A DNA stretch of 64,000 bases from Streptomyces canus (GTDB lineage Bacteria > Actinomycetota > Actinomycetes > Streptomycetales > Streptomycetaceae). Below, piece by piece: positions 1-9,294 of this stretch. The DNA lies in NCBI RefSeq assembly GCF_001514145.1, contig NZ_KQ948662.1, positions 244,124 through 308,123 on the forward strand, given 5' to 3'. A program made the position numbers and the translations under genes. Each line of letters begins with the position of its first letter. Positions within the stretch are counted from its first letter, which is position 1. The notes below the pieces were generated by a model. The model did no database searches, had not been told where the DNA came from, and worked only from the letters and a program-made list of their open reading frames with translations.

Positions 1-321
1 GATGTAGCCGCGGGCGCCTCGCGGGCCGTACAGATCGGCATCCCGGCCCATCTCCATGCCGAACTTCGTGGCGAGGACGACCTCGTCGCGGTGGCCCTTG
101 AGGGCTGCCCCGAGGAGGCGTTCACCGTCACCTCGCGCTCCGCCCCGGTCACCGAAACCGCCGTACATGTCCGCCGTGTCGAACAGGGTGATCCCGGCGT
201 CGAGGGCCGCGTGGACGACGGCCTTCGTGCCGTCCTCGTCGAGACGGGAGCCGAAGTTGTTGCCGCCGGCGCCCACCACCGAGACGGCCGGCCCGCGTTC
301 ACCGAGCGTGCGGTACCTCAT
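1..321 (-). CDS. Aldo/keto reductase, N-terminal part (runs off the window)
   Basis: About 107 N-terminal residues of an aldo/keto reductase are present and the rest lies beyond position 1. The family reduces carbonyls with NADPH in a TIM barrel. The protein opens MRYRTLGERGP, and the segment GITLFDTADMYG carries the family's catalytic Asp and Tyr; LATKFGM follows as the next barrel strand. The ATG (321-319) overlaps the TGA of the upstream aldehyde dehydrogenase as ATGA, so the two are probably translationally coupled. It is the last visible gene of the long amine-catabolic run. Family assignment is secure; substrate is unknown. Confidence 0.9.
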   Translation of the reverse strand, partial: MRYRTLGERGPAVSVVGAGGNNFGSRLDEDGTKAVVHAALDAGITLFDTADMYGGFGDRGGARGDGERLLGAALKGHRDEVVLATKFGMEMGRDADLYGPRGARGYI

Positions 322-1772
322 GTCCGGCTCCCGAACCCGATGCAGACGTTCTTCGTCTGCGTGTAGCTCGCCAGGGCTTCGAGGCCCTTCTCCCGGCCCC
401 AGCCGCTGTGCTTGTAACCGCCGAAGGGCAGCTCGACGCCGGTGCCGACGCCGGTGGCGTTGACGGAGACCTGGCCGGCCCGGATGCCCTCCGCGAGGCG
501 CATCGCCTTGTCGATGTCGCGGGTCCAGACGTAGGAGGAGAGGCCGTACGGGCTGTCGTTGGCGATGTCCAGGGCCTGGTCCGCGTCGTCGAAGTCGATG
601 ACGGTGACGACGGGGCCGAAGATCTCCTCGCGGGCGCAACGGGCCTGGTTGGTCAAGCCGGTGAGGACGGTCGGCTCGATGTAGTAGCCGTCGGCCAAAG
701 CCGGGTCGGACGGTGCGCCGCCACCGACACGGACCGTCGCGCCCTCCTCGCGCGCCAAGTTGAGGTAGCCCAGCACCCGGTCGCGCTGGCGGGCGGCGAC
801 CAGCGGGCCGATGTCCGGGTCGGACAGGCCGGGGCCGACGCGCAGAGTGGCGATCTTCTCCACCAGCCGGTCCAGGAACTCCTCCGCGCCACGCTGAAGA
901 AGCAGGCGCGTCCCGGCCGAGCACATCTGTCCCGCGTTGCTGAACGAGGCGCCCAGGATCGCGGTCAGCGCCAGGTCGAAGTCGGCGTCGGCGAAGACGA
1001 CGAACGGCGACTTGCCGCCCAGCTCGGTGACCGACGGCACCACGTTGGCGGCGGCCTCCTGGGCGACCTTGATGCCGGTGGGAACCGAGCCGGTGAAGGT
1101 GACCTGGTCGATGCCGGGGTGCCCGGCGAGGGCCGCTCCCGTCTCGCCGTCGCCGGGGACGACGTTGAGGACACCCGGCGGAAGCCCGCACTCCAGTGCG
1201 ATCCTGCCGATCTCCAGCGGGGTCAGCGGCGCCTCGGGAGAGGGCTTGAGCACCACCGTGCAGCCCGCGGCCAGCGCCGGAGCGGAGCCCCTCGCGGTGT
1301 TCTGCAGTGGGTAGTTGAACGGGATGATCTGCCCGGAGACGCCGATCGGCTCGCGCACGGTGTAGTCGAGCAGCCCCGGGCCGAGGGGGATCGTGGAGCC
1401 GCCGAGCTTGTCGGCGAAGCCCGCGTAGAACTCGAAGTAGCGGGCGGCGGCCTCGACGTCGGCCTTCGCCTGGCTGAGCGGTTTGCCGGTGTCCTGGCTC
1501 TCCAGCCGCGCCAGCCGCTCGCCTTGGTAGCGGATGGCCTCGGCGATTCGGTACAGGAGCCGCCCCCGGTCGGCTGCCCGCATCCGTGCCCACTCCGGCG
1601 CCGTGAACGCCGCGCGCGCCGCCGCCACCGCCTGGTCGACGTCCGCGGAGCCGGCCAGCGCCACCGTGGTGATGGCCGTGCCGTCGGACGGGTCGAGGAC
1701 GGTGAAGGTGCGGCCGTCGGCGGCGGGTATCTGCTTGCCGTCGACGAGGAGCAACTGGGTGTCGCCGCTCAT
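318..1772 (-). CDS. NAD(P)-dependent aldehyde dehydrogenase
   Basis: A full-length (484 aa) aldehyde dehydrogenase that oxidises an aldehyde to the acid with NAD(P). The general-base region reads VTELGGKSPF (Glu about residue 250) and the catalytic Cys lies in NAGQMCSAGTR. The C-terminal ELPFGGYKHSGWGREKG is typical of betaine/gamma-aminobutyraldehyde-type enzymes. ATGA overlaps on both sides (upstream M14 deacylase, downstream aldo/keto reductase) place it inside the operon. Given the class III aminotransferase three genes upstream, the likely substrate is the semialdehyde that enzyme makes; this is inference. Confidence 0.93.
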   Translation of the reverse strand: MSGDTQLLLVDGKQIPAADGRTFTVLDPSDGTAITTVALAGSADVDQAVAAARAAFTAPEWARMRAADRGRLLYRIAEAIRYQGERLARLESQDTGKPLSQAKADVEAAARYFEFYAGFADKLGGSTIPLGPGLLDYTVREPIGVSGQIIPFNYPLQNTARGSAPALAAGCTVVLKPSPEAPLTPLEIGRIALECGLPPGVLNVVPGDGETGAALAGHPGIDQVTFTGSVPTGIKVAQEAAANVVPSVTELGGKSPFVVFADADFDLALTAILGASFSNAGQMCSAGTRLLLQRGAEEFLDRLVEKIATLRVGPGLSDPDIGPLVAARQRDRVLGYLNLAREEGATVRVGGGAPSDPALADGYYIEPTVLTGLTNQARCAREEIFGPVVTVIDFDDADQALDIANDSPYGLSSYVWTRDIDKAMRLAEGIRAGQVSVNATGVGTGVELPFGGYKHSGWGREKGLEALASYTQTKNVCIGFGSRT

Positions 1773-2722
1773 GGCCGTATCTCCCCCTGCACCTCACCGA
1801 AGATGACGACCTCGTCGCCCGGACGGACGGTCCGGATCCGGCGCACCCAGAGCACGATGCCGTCCTGCGGGGCGATCACCTCTTCCAGCGTGTTGCCGTA
1901 GTGGTCGACGATGTGAGCGATCAGGTCGCCCTCCTTGCAGGTCTCCCCCGGCTCGGCGTGTCCGAGGAAGAATCCGCCGGCCGCGGAACGGGCGAAGGTG
2001 CCGGAGGTGGCGGTGTAGCTGTCGCGCAGCTTCACCTCGCCGTCGATCATCTTCAGCTGCCGCATGATGTTGTGGATCGAGTCGATGTGCAGCTCGACGT
2101 TGGCCTCGCGGTACGTGCCGCCGCCCGCCTCGATGGTGATGGCCGGCTTGCCCGCCGCGAGGGTGGGATGGCGGACGGTGCCGCCCCACTTGCCGCCCTT
2201 CCAGACCAACTCGTGACCGGCCGCGAGGGCCAGGTCCGTGGCGAGCTCCTCGTAGCCGCCCTGGAGAATGACGAGCGGGGCGATCTCGCCGAACGTGCCG
2301 CCGGTGTGCAGGTCCACGAGCGCGTCGATGGCGGGGACGACCTGCTCGACGAAGGTGGCCGCCAGCCGCAGGGAGTACGAGCCGTCCGCGTCACCCGGGA
2401 AGATCCGGTTGAGGTTCAGGTAGTCAAGGCCGCTGGTGCGGGCGGCTGCCTCGAAGGCGGGGGTGTTCATGCAGGGGATGCCGACGAGGGTGCCGCGCAG
2501 GGTGGCCGGGTCGATGTCGGCGAGGACGCGGCGGATGGCCTCCTGACCGTCGTACTCGTCGCCGTGCACACCCGCGTCCACGCACAGCACGGGACCGTCC
2601 TGGGCGCCGTTGACGACGATGAGCGGGATGCCCAGCTCGACGCCGTAACTGCTGGTGCCGACCGGGATGAGGCCCTGGGCGCGCTCGCCGGGGGCGACGG
2701 TCAGCGGACCGATGGAGTACAT
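1769..2722 (-). CDS. Succinylglutamate desuccinylase/aspartoacylase family (M14-like) deacylase
   Basis: A zinc-dependent amidohydrolase of 317 aa of the succinylglutamate desuccinylase/aspartoacylase family, which removes an acyl group from an N-acyl amino acid or diamine. Zinc-site motifs are visible: DAGVHGDEYDG (His and Glu ligands, about residues 50-60), LNLNRIFPGD (substrate Arg), VDLHTGG (third ligand His) and TIEAGGG (catalytic Glu). The reading frame is open far upstream inside the aminotransferase; I chose the ATG at 2722 because the family starts here (MYSIGPL) and an AAGGAA sequence precedes it. The same family includes DoeB, the N-acetyl-diaminobutyrate deacetylase of ectoine catabolism, but no ectoine hydrolase is nearby. 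Confidence 0.88.
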   Translation of the reverse strand: MYSIGPLTVAPGERAQGLIPVGTSSYGVELGIPLIVVNGAQDGPVLCVDAGVHGDEYDGQEAIRRVLADIDPATLRGTLVGIPCMNTPAFEAAARTSGLDYLNLNRIFPGDADGSYSLRLAATFVEQVVPAIDALVDLHTGGTFGEIAPLVILQGGYEELATDLALAAGHELVWKGGKWGGTVRHPTLAAGKPAITIEAGGGTYREANVELHIDSIHNIMRQLKMIDGEVKLRDSYTATSGTFARSAAGGFFLGHAEPGETCKEGDLIAHIVDHYGNTLEEVIAPQDGIVLWVRRIRTVRPGDEVVIFGEVQGEIRP

Positions 2723-2766
2723 CAGGGTGTTCCTTTCGAAAGCATGCAGGGGTGTCACACCGTGGA

Positions 2767-4158
2767 TCACAGACGGGCGGACGCCTCGTCGAGGGTGTCG
2801 GCGAGGATGTCGGCGATACGGTCGAGGAGGTGCCGGTCGCTGATCAGCGGGGGCGCGATCTGCACCAGAGGCGCGGTGCGGTTGTAGACGCGGGCGAGCA
2901 GCCCGGCCTCGCGCAGCCTGCGCGGGATCAGGTCGGTGATCAGGCGGGCGCGGGCGCCGTCGCTGAAGCCGCCGCCGTCGAGGTCGCCGACGAGTTCGCA
3001 GGCGTAGAAGAAGCCAGCGCCGCGGACGTCGCCGACGATCGGCAGGTCGGCGAGGGAGGCCATCCGTCCCGCGAGGTGGTCCTGGAGCCCTCGGACGTTG
3101 TCCAGGATCCGGTCCCGTTCCATGATCTCCAGGCTGCGCAGGGCGATGGCCGCGCTCAGCGGGTGCCCGGCGAAGGTGTAGCCGTGGTTGAGGACCGCGC
3201 CAGGCCGATTGATGACCTCGACGACGCCGTTGCTCACCAGAGTTGCTCCCATAGGGGCGTATCCGGCGGTGATGCCCTTGGCGACGGTGACGATGTCGGG
3301 GCGGGCCCCGTAGCGGTCGCCGCCGAACCACTCCCCCAGCCGCCCGAAGGCGGTGATCACCTCGTCGGCGACGAGGAGGAAGCCGTACCGGTCGGCGAGC
3401 GCCCTGAGGCCCGGCCAGTAGCCGTGGGGCGGGGTGATGCAGCCGCCGCGGTTCTGCACCGGCTCGGCGATGAGCATCGCGATGCTCTCCGGGCCCTCCG
3501 CCAGGATCGCCGCCTCCAGCTCGGCGAGCAGCCGGGCGGCGTACACGCCGTCGTCGGCGTACTCGGGGGCGAGGCCGAACCGGTTGGTGTTGGACACGAA
3601 CCGGGTCTCGATCGCGCCCGGCCCGTAGGGTTCGCGCAGCCCGGGGTCGTCGGTCAGGGAGAGAGCCCCGATGGTCAGCCCGTGGTAGGCGCCACGACGC
3701 GAGATCGCCTTCACCCGGCCCGGTTCCCCGCGCAGGGCGTGGTAGCGGCGGGCGATCTTCCAGGCGGTCTCCACCGCCTCCGCCCCTCCGCCGGAGAAGA
3801 ACGTGTGCTCGACATCGACGGGCGCGATCCGCGAGAGCCGCTCGGCGAGTTCGATGGCGGTGGGGTGCGCGGAGGAGGACCACAGCGGGCTGAAGCACAG
3901 CTCGCGCAGCTGCTTGTCCGCTGCCTCCGCGAACTCGGGGGCGTAGGAGTAGCCGAGCTGACAGCAGTACAGGCCGGAGAGACCGTCGATGTAGCGCTTG
4001 CCGTCGGCGTCGTCGACGTACGGGCCCTCGCCGCGCTGGACGACGAAGAGGTTCTCGCCGTCCTGGCCGAGGGAGCCGTTGGGGGTCATGTTGAGCAGGA
4101 GATGTCTGGCCGCGGTGGCGGACAGTTCACCGGCGGGTGTGCGGGTGCTGGTGGTCAT
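2767..4158 (-). CDS. Class III (omega) aminotransferase, PLP-dependent
   Basis: A 463 aa fold-type I PLP enzyme that moves an omega-amino group to pyruvate or 2-oxoglutarate. The cofactor-binding GGGAEAVETAWK, the PLP-ring Asp in LLVADEVITAFGR and the Schiff-base Lys in TVAKGITAGY are all present, and length is normal. Sequence character is that of the putrescine/beta-alanine:pyruvate group. Its ATG overlaps the stop of the permease gene upstream by 4 bp. Its product would be an aldehyde, which fits the aldehyde dehydrogenase downstream. The amino donor cannot be read from sequence. Confidence 0.92.
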   Translation of the reverse strand: MTTSTRTPAGELSATAARHLLLNMTPNGSLGQDGENLFVVQRGEGPYVDDADGKRYIDGLSGLYCCQLGYSYAPEFAEAADKQLRELCFSPLWSSSAHPTAIELAERLSRIAPVDVEHTFFSGGGAEAVETAWKIARRYHALRGEPGRVKAISRRGAYHGLTIGALSLTDDPGLREPYGPGAIETRFVSNTNRFGLAPEYADDGVYAARLLAELEAAILAEGPESIAMLIAEPVQNRGGCITPPHGYWPGLRALADRYGFLLVADEVITAFGRLGEWFGGDRYGARPDIVTVAKGITAGYAPMGATLVSNGVVEVINRPGAVLNHGYTFAGHPLSAAIALRSLEIMERDRILDNVRGLQDHLAGRMASLADLPIVGDVRGAGFFYACELVGDLDGGGFSDGARARLITDLIPRRLREAGLLARVYNRTAPLVQIAPPLISDRHLLDRIADILADTLDEASARL

Positions 4159-5024
4159 GATGCGGTCTCACTTCCGGCGGGGAGGCCCAGTCCGGGTTCT
4201 GTGGGCAGCAGGCCGTCCTGTTTGCCGGAGCCGCTGAGCTTGCGGACCACGCCGACCAGGGCGAGGGCCACGACGGCGACGGCGATGAGGATCGCGCTGA
4301 CGGCGGTAACCGACGGGTCGACGTTGTACTGGAGGACGTTGAACACCTGCACGGGCAGGGTCACGGTGTCCACGGAGGACAGGAACTGCGAGATGAAGAA
4401 CTCGTCGAAGCTGGTGATGAAGGAGAAGATGCCGGCGGCGACCATGCCGGGCATGGCCAGCGGGAGGGTGATCCGCCTCCAGACGGTCAGCCGGTTCGCG
4501 CCCATACTGGCGGCCGCGTCCTCCAGCCGTTCGTCGATGCCCTTCAGCGTGGCCATGAGGATCATCACGGCGATCGGTGAGGCCAGCACGGTGTGGCCGA
4601 GAGCGATGGCGATCGGGCTGCCGAGCATCGCGGCCGGCTCGAAGAGCAGGAACAGACCGAGGGCGATGACGACCTGGGGGATCACCAGCGGGGCGAGGAC
4701 CAGGCCGTAGACCGCCGACCGCAGCGGCAGTTCGCTGCGGACGAGGGCCGTGGCCGCGGTCATCCCCAGGATCAGCGAGAAGACCGTGGTCATGGCCGCC
4801 ACCAGGGCGCTGAGCGACAGCGCGGCGGGCCACTTGCTGCCGTCGGCGAACAGCTGCGTGTACCAGTCGAGGGTCCACGCCTCCGGCGGGAAGGAGCCGA
4901 AGGCGTCCTTGCCGAAGGAGGTGACGACTATGACGATGATCGGCAGGGCCAGGAACAGCAGGATCAGCGTGGACAGGACGGCCAGGGTGATGCGTCCGGC
5001 CGGCGTGGAACGGAGCTCGATCAT
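4155..5024 (-). CDS. ABC importer permease, PotC-like
   Basis: An inner-membrane permease of a polyamine/thiamine/iron-class ABC importer (289 aa). It begins with a hydrophobic helix (TLILLFLALPIIVIVV, about residues 13-30) and carries the cytoplasmic coupling loop EDAAASMGANRLTVWRRITLP that docks on the ATPase. The track of open frame extends further upstream, but the ATG at 5024 overlaps the stop of the partner permease as ATGA and gives a normal start to the first helix. It pairs with the next gene as a heterodimer. Confidence 0.92.
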   Translation of the reverse strand: MIELRSTPAGRITLAVLSTLILLFLALPIIVIVVTSFGKDAFGSFPPEAWTLDWYTQLFADGSKWPAALSLSALVAAMTTVFSLILGMTAATALVRSELPLRSAVYGLVLAPLVIPQVVIALGLFLLFEPAAMLGSPIAIALGHTVLASPIAVMILMATLKGIDERLEDAAASMGANRLTVWRRITLPLAMPGMVAAGIFSFITSFDEFFISQFLSSVDTVTLPVQVFNVLQYNVDPSVTAVSAILIAVAVVALALVGVVRKLSGSGKQDGLLPTEPGLGLPAGSETAS

Positions 5025-5959
5025 GACGCCGTACCCCGGTTCCGAAGGGCCTCGCCCGCCGACTTCAGCAGCCTGAGCAGCAGCAGTCCGGCGAAGGTGA
5101 GGAGCAGCAGGATGATGCCGAGCGCCGAGGCGCCGTTCCACTGGTTCTGCTTCATGACCTGCTCGTCGATGAGCGAGGCGACCATGGTCTGCTTCTCGCC
5201 GCCCATGAGGGCGGGCGTGAGGTAGTAGCCCAGGCAGAGGATGAAGCACAGCACGCCGGCGTTGACCAGGCCGGGGGCCACCAGGGGCACGTAGACCCGG
5301 CGGAAGATCGTGATCCGGCCCGCGCCCATGCTCGCCGCGGCGGCGAGCAGCCGCCGGTCGATGCCCTTCATCACCGCGAACAGCAGCAGCACGGTGTAGG
5401 GCAGCATCACGGCGGTGGTGCCGATGACGACGCCGATCTCGTTGTAGAGCAACTGGACGGGCGCGCCGGGGACGTGCATGTCCGTCAGGGCGTTGTTCAC
5501 CACGCCGTTGTCACCGAGCAGGATGATCCAGCCGTAGGTGCGCACCAGCGCGCTGATGAAGTGCGGGACGACCACCACGAGCATCGCCAGACCGGCCCAC
5601 AGCGGCTTGAGCCGCGAGATGGCCGAGGCCAGGACGAACCCGACGACCAGCGCGAGCAGGGAGGTCTCGGCGGAGATCCGCAGGGTCGTGAGCAGGATCT
5701 CCAGGTTCGCGCCCTGGAAGGCGTCGGTGTACCACTGGAGGGTGAAGCCGCCCTCCTCGCCCTTCAGGCTCAGCATCAGGGTGCTGAAGATCGGATAGAC
5801 GAAGAGGATCAGCAGGTAGACGACGACGGGCGTGGCGTTGAGCAGTCCGAAGCGGGTGCGACGGTCGGACAACGCGCGGCCCAGGCCGCGCTTGCCCGGG
5901 GCGGGTGCGGGTGCGGCGGGCGCCGGGGTGGGTGCCAGTGCGGTTCCGGCCATCGTCAT
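5021..5959 (-). CDS. ABC importer permease, PotB-like
   Basis: First of two permeases (312 aa). A Pro/Ala-rich cytoplasmic N-terminus of about 35 residues precedes the first helix (VVVYLLILFVYPIF). The coupling loop AAAASMGAGRITIFRRVYVP is present. I start it at the ATG at 5959, which overlaps the ATPase stop codon as ATGA; a second ATG lies two codons on. With the ATPase and binding protein it makes a complete importer of the spermidine/putrescine family layout. Confidence 0.92.
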   Translation of the reverse strand: MTMAGTALAPTPAPAAPAPAPGKRGLGRALSDRRTRFGLLNATPVVVYLLILFVYPIFSTLMLSLKGEEGGFTLQWYTDAFQGANLEILLTTLRISAETSLLALVVGFVLASAISRLKPLWAGLAMLVVVVPHFISALVRTYGWIILLGDNGVVNNALTDMHVPGAPVQLLYNEIGVVIGTTAVMLPYTVLLLFAVMKGIDRRLLAAAASMGAGRITIFRRVYVPLVAPGLVNAGVLCFILCLGYYLTPALMGGEKQTMVASLIDEQVMKQNQWNGASALGIILLLLTFAGLLLLRLLKSAGEALRNRGTAS

Positions 5960-7095
5960 CCCCCGTGTTCCGTGTCCGGGAAGACGCTGACGTTCGCGGG
6001 ATCCGCGGTGAGGCCGACGCGCTCGCCGAGGTCGGGGGCTCGGCCGGCGGGCAGTTCCAGCCGTACGAGTTCGGTGGCCGCCCCGCCGAGAGGGCGGACG
6101 GTGACGCGAACGAGCGTGCCGACGTAGGTGACGGTCTCGACCGTCCCGGTACAGAATCCGTCGTCGGGCGGACACAGGGCGAGTCGGCCGGGCTGGACCG
6201 CGGCACGGACCCGGGCTCCTTCGGTCCCCGCCTGCGGGCGGGCCTTCACTACCCCGCCGGTGTCGAGACGTACCAGGGTGTGGCCTGACGTCCGCTGCTC
6301 CACGTGGCCCGGCAGGAAGTTGGCGGCGCCGAGGAAGTCGGCGACGAACGGGGTGCGCGGGCGCTCGAAGAGCTCCTGCGGGGTGTCGAACTGGTCGATC
6401 CGCCCGTCCCGCATCACCGCGATCCGGTCGGAGAGGACCAGGGCCTCTTCCTGGTCGTGCGTCACGTAGATGACGGTCAGGCCGAGTTCCTGCTGGATGC
6501 GCTTGATCTCGTTCTGGAGCTGGTCGCGCAGCTTCTTGTCGAGGGCGCCGAGCGGCTCGTCCATGAGGATGACCGGCGGGCGGTAGACCAGGGCCCGGCA
6601 GAGCGCGACGCGCTGCTGCTGGCCTCCGGACAGCTCGCGCGGCCGGCGGCGGGCCATGGCGGACAGCCCGGCCATCTCCAGGGTCTCGCCGACCCGGCGG
6701 CGCTGTTCCGCCTTGGACACGCCCCGCAGTTGCAGGGGGAAGGCGACGTTCTCCCAGACGGTCATGTGCGGGAAGAGCAGGTACTGCTGGAAAACGAAGC
6801 CCAGGCCGCGCTTCTGCGGGGCGAGGCGGGTCACGTCACGGCCGCCGACGACGACGCTGCCGGAGTCGGGCTCGCAGAACCCGGCGATCATCATCAGGGT
6901 GGTGGTCTTGCCGGAGCCGGAGGAGCCGAGGAAGGTGACGAACTCGCCGGCCGCGATCTCCATGGAGACCTCGTCGACGGCCGTCACTCCCCCGTAGGTT
7001 TTCCGAAGCCGTGTCACGGACAGGGGCTTGCCGGAACCGGTCAGGCCGGCAGCGGAGGCCAGGGACAGCTCGGGCATCACGTCGGTCTCAGGCAT
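5956..7095 (-). CDS. ABC importer ATPase, PotA-like
   Basis: The nucleotide-binding subunit (379 aa). Walker A GSSGSGKTT, Q-loop VFQQYLLFPHMT, signature LSGGQQQR, Walker B VILMDEPLGALD and H-loop YVTHDQEEAL are all intact. A C-terminal TOBE-type regulatory domain (about 255-375) is typical of PotA/UgpC/FbpC proteins. The start ATG lies inside the last codons of the binding-protein gene (8 bp overlap). Six residues on, a second Met (MPELS) is an alternative start. Confidence 0.94.
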   Translation of the reverse strand: MPETDVMPELSLASAAGLTGSGKPLSVTRLRKTYGGVTAVDEVSMEIAAGEFVTFLGSSGSGKTTTLMMIAGFCEPDSGSVVVGGRDVTRLAPQKRGLGFVFQQYLLFPHMTVWENVAFPLQLRGVSKAEQRRRVGETLEMAGLSAMARRRPRELSGGQQQRVALCRALVYRPPVILMDEPLGALDKKLRDQLQNEIKRIQQELGLTVIYVTHDQEEALVLSDRIAVMRDGRIDQFDTPQELFERPRTPFVADFLGAANFLPGHVEQRTSGHTLVRLDTGGVVKARPQAGTEGARVRAAVQPGRLALCPPDDGFCTGTVETVTYVGTLVRVTVRPLGGAATELVRLELPAGRAPDLGERVGLTADPANVSVFPDTEHGG

Positions 7096-8191
7096 GCGTC
7101 CACTCCTGCCACCGCTTGGACACGGCGTCCTGGTTCTTGATCCACCAGTCGACGTCCAGGTCGAAGCCGGACTCCAGGTGCTCGGGCGAGCTGGCCAGGT
7201 TCGCGGCGGTGGCGGGCTTGAGCTTCTTGTAGGCGGCCGGCACCGACGGGGCCATCGGGTAGATCTCGGCGTAGGCCGCCTGCACCTCGGGCCGCAGGGC
7301 GAAGTCGATGAGCTGGTAGGCGGCGTCGAGGTTCGCCGCGCCCTTGGGGATGCCGAGGGCGTTGCTCTGCCGGCGGGCGCCGTTCCACTGGTAGGCGAGC
7401 GGGGCGCCGCCCTTGATCAGGGCGTCCAGGCGGCCGTGCCACACACTGGAGGCGTCGACCTCCTTGCGGCCCAGCAGCACGCCGGGCAGAGCGCCGGTGT
7501 CCCAGAACTTGCGGACGTGGGGCTTGATCTCACTGAGGACCTTGAAGGCACGGTCCACATCGAGCGGGTAGAGCTTGTCCAGCGCCACGCCGTCGGCGAG
7601 GAGGGCGAACTCCAGCTCGGGCAGGTCGGCGTCCAGGGCCTGCAGCGCGCGGTTGCCGGAGAAGGTCTTGGTGTCCCAGAAGTCGGCCCACGAGGCCGGC
7701 TTCCTTCCGTCGAACGCGTCGGTGCGGTACGCCATCACGCTGGCCCAGTAGTTCTTGCCGACCGCGTTGGAGGTCACCAGGGTCTTGGCGATGCCCGCGT
7801 TCTTGAAGTTCTTCAGCCGGTCGTAGTCGAGGTCCTCGGTGGCGTCCTGCTGCTTGAAGAGCACGAAGTCGGCCATGGAGTCGTCGATGACGTCGAACTG
7901 GGGGCGACCCTGCTTGATCTGCGCGAGCATCTGGGCGTACTCGATGTTCACCACCTTGACCTGGATGCCGGTCTCCTTGGTGAACGGCTCGTAGATCGCC
8001 TGCTGGTTGGCGTCGCCGTAGGAGCCGCCGCTGTTGCGGACCACGAGGGTCTTGGAGCTCTTGCCGCCGCTGCCGACGGACCGGCTGGTGCCGGTGCCGC
8101 AAGCGCTGAGCGAGGTGGCGGCGGCGATGCCTGCGGCCACGCCGCCGACTCCGCGCAGAAACCCTCTGCGGTCTATCCGGACATCTCTCAC
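7088..8191 (-). CDS. ABC importer substrate-binding lipoprotein, PotD-like, Tat-type signal
   Basis: The extracellular solute-binding protein of the importer (367 aa from the GTG). The N-terminus has a twin-arginine motif (DRRGFLRGV) followed by a hydrophobic stretch and a lipobox LSACG, so it should be exported folded by Tat and lipidated. The mature part begins LVVRNSGGSYGD, typical of the PotD/PotF and GABA-binding group. The frame is open upstream with an ATG at 8218, but AGGAGG sits six bases before GTG 8191, which also puts the Arg pair near the N-terminus; I prefer GTG. A 107 bp G-rich gap separates it from the upstream deacylase gene. Confidence 0.92.
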   Translation of the reverse strand: MRDVRIDRRGFLRGVGGVAAGIAAATSLSACGTGTSRSVGSGGKSSKTLVVRNSGGSYGDANQQAIYEPFTKETGIQVKVVNIEYAQMLAQIKQGRPQFDVIDDSMADFVLFKQQDATEDLDYDRLKNFKNAGIAKTLVTSNAVGKNYWASVMAYRTDAFDGRKPASWADFWDTKTFSGNRALQALDADLPELEFALLADGVALDKLYPLDVDRAFKVLSEIKPHVRKFWDTGALPGVLLGRKEVDASSVWHGRLDALIKGGAPLAYQWNGARRQSNALGIPKGAANLDAAYQLIDFALRPEVQAAYAEIYPMAPSVPAAYKKLKPATAANLASSPEHLESGFDLDVDWWIKNQDAVSKRWQEWTHA

Positions 8192-8197
8192 CGGGTG

Positions 8198-8203
8198 CCT
8201 CCT
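8198..8203 (-). promoter_or_regulatory. Ribosome binding site deciding the GTG start of the binding protein
   Basis: On the minus strand AGGAGG is followed by a six-base spacer (CACCCG) and then GTG at 8191. The competing ATG at 8218 lies upstream of this site and has no comparable purine run at the right distance. This supports the shorter N-terminus with the Tat motif. Confidence 0.75.
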
Positions 8204-8298
8204 GGTGGTGCGGTGCATGGGGAAGGGGAGTGTGGGGGTGCGTGCTGGTGGGATCTCGTTCTGGTGGTACGGGGAGGGGACTTGCTGGGGTGGTGGGG

Positions 8299-9294
8299 TC
8301 AGTGGTCGCCGGGGTCCTGGGGAGCCGGGGCGGCGATGGCGGCGAGTTCGGTGCCGGGGGCGACGGTCAGGCCGCGCATGCCGTAGAAGATCCGGCCGGT
8401 GGCCGGGGTGTGGACCTTGTGCTCCTGGCCGTCGGCCGGGTCGATGACGCGGCCGATGACCTGGCCCTCCGTCACGTCGTCGCCGACTGTGAACTCCGGG
8501 TACCAGAGGCCGGTGGCCTCGGCAGTGATGCCGGCGGCCCAGACCCATGCGCAAATGGCCGTGTCGTCCTGGGGCTTGGTGTCCAGGACGCCGAGCCGGC
8601 CAAGTACTCCGTACAGGCCCTCGACGAGACGACGGGCGGTGTCCGCGTCGCGTTCGCCAAGCTGTCCGGTCTCCACGAGGATCGCCGGGACGCCCCGGCG
8701 GGCCACAGCCGCGTGGCTGTTGCCGCCGTCGGCGTTCATCCCGAAGATGACGTCCTCGATGCCGAGTGCGCCGGCCAGGTCGGCCGTCTTCGCGTCCAGA
8801 GCGGGGTCTCCGGTGAGGCGGTAGCCGACGAAGTCCGTCAGGACCTCGTCGATGCCGCCCGAGTGCAGGTCGACGTAGGCGTCGGCGCCGTCCACGAGGT
8901 TGGTGAACAGCCACGCCGCGAGACGTTCGGTGGGGCTGCCGTCGGGGTCGCCGGGGAAGACGCGGTTGATGTTCACGCCGTCGAGCGGGGAGACTCCGAG
9001 GCGACCCCGGTAGACGGCCGGGGGGTTGGCGACCGGGCAGACGATCACCTGACCGTGCACCTCGCCGGGCTCCAGCAGAGCGGCCAATCGGGTGGCCGCG
9101 TCGACCCCCGTGAACTCGCCGCCGTGCACGCCCGCGGTGATCAGAACGCGGGGGCCGGGGTGGGCGCCGTTGACCAGGGTCAGCGGAATGTCGACGGTGA
9201 GGGTGCCGAGGTCGGCGGGGACGGTGCCGCGGGTCTTGGTCCCGGGCTCGGCGCGCAGGACGCCGACGGACAGGGGGGCGGTCATGGTCGTCAC
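8299..9294 (-). CDS. Second succinylglutamate desuccinylase/aspartoacylase family deacylase
   Basis: A 331 aa zinc amidohydrolase of the same family as the gene at 1769-2722 but clearly diverged from it. Zinc and substrate motifs: TAGVHGGEFTG, VNINRVFPGD, YVDLHSGG and ILVETGQLG (catalytic Glu). The C-terminal beta-barrel half (TAEATGLWYPEFTVGDDVTEGQ) is intact. Its start ATG overlaps the stop of the FAD oxidase gene as ATGA; a second Met three residues on is an alternative. Two different members in one operon suggests two N-acyl substrates or two successive deacylations. Confidence 0.88.
   Translation of the reverse strand: MTTMTAPLSVGVLRAEPGTKTRGTVPADLGTLTVDIPLTLVNGAHPGPRVLITAGVHGGEFTGVDAATRLAALLEPGEVHGQVIVCPVANPPAVYRGRLGVSPLDGVNINRVFPGDPDGSPTERLAAWLFTNLVDGADAYVDLHSGGIDEVLTDFVGYRLTGDPALDAKTADLAGALGIEDVIFGMNADGGNSHAAVARRGVPAILVETGQLGERDADTARRLVEGLYGVLGRLGVLDTKPQDDTAICAWVWAAGITAEATGLWYPEFTVGDDVTEGQVIGRVIDPADGQEHKVHTPATGRIFYGMRGLTVAPGTELAAIAAPAPQDPGDH

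Noticed and set aside
1769..8191. The minus operon as ectoine degradation (doe/eut)
   Set aside because: Ectoine hydrolase (DoeA, M24 family) and the ectoine-specific binding proteins are missing; only the M14, aminotransferase and dehydrogenase classes are shared.
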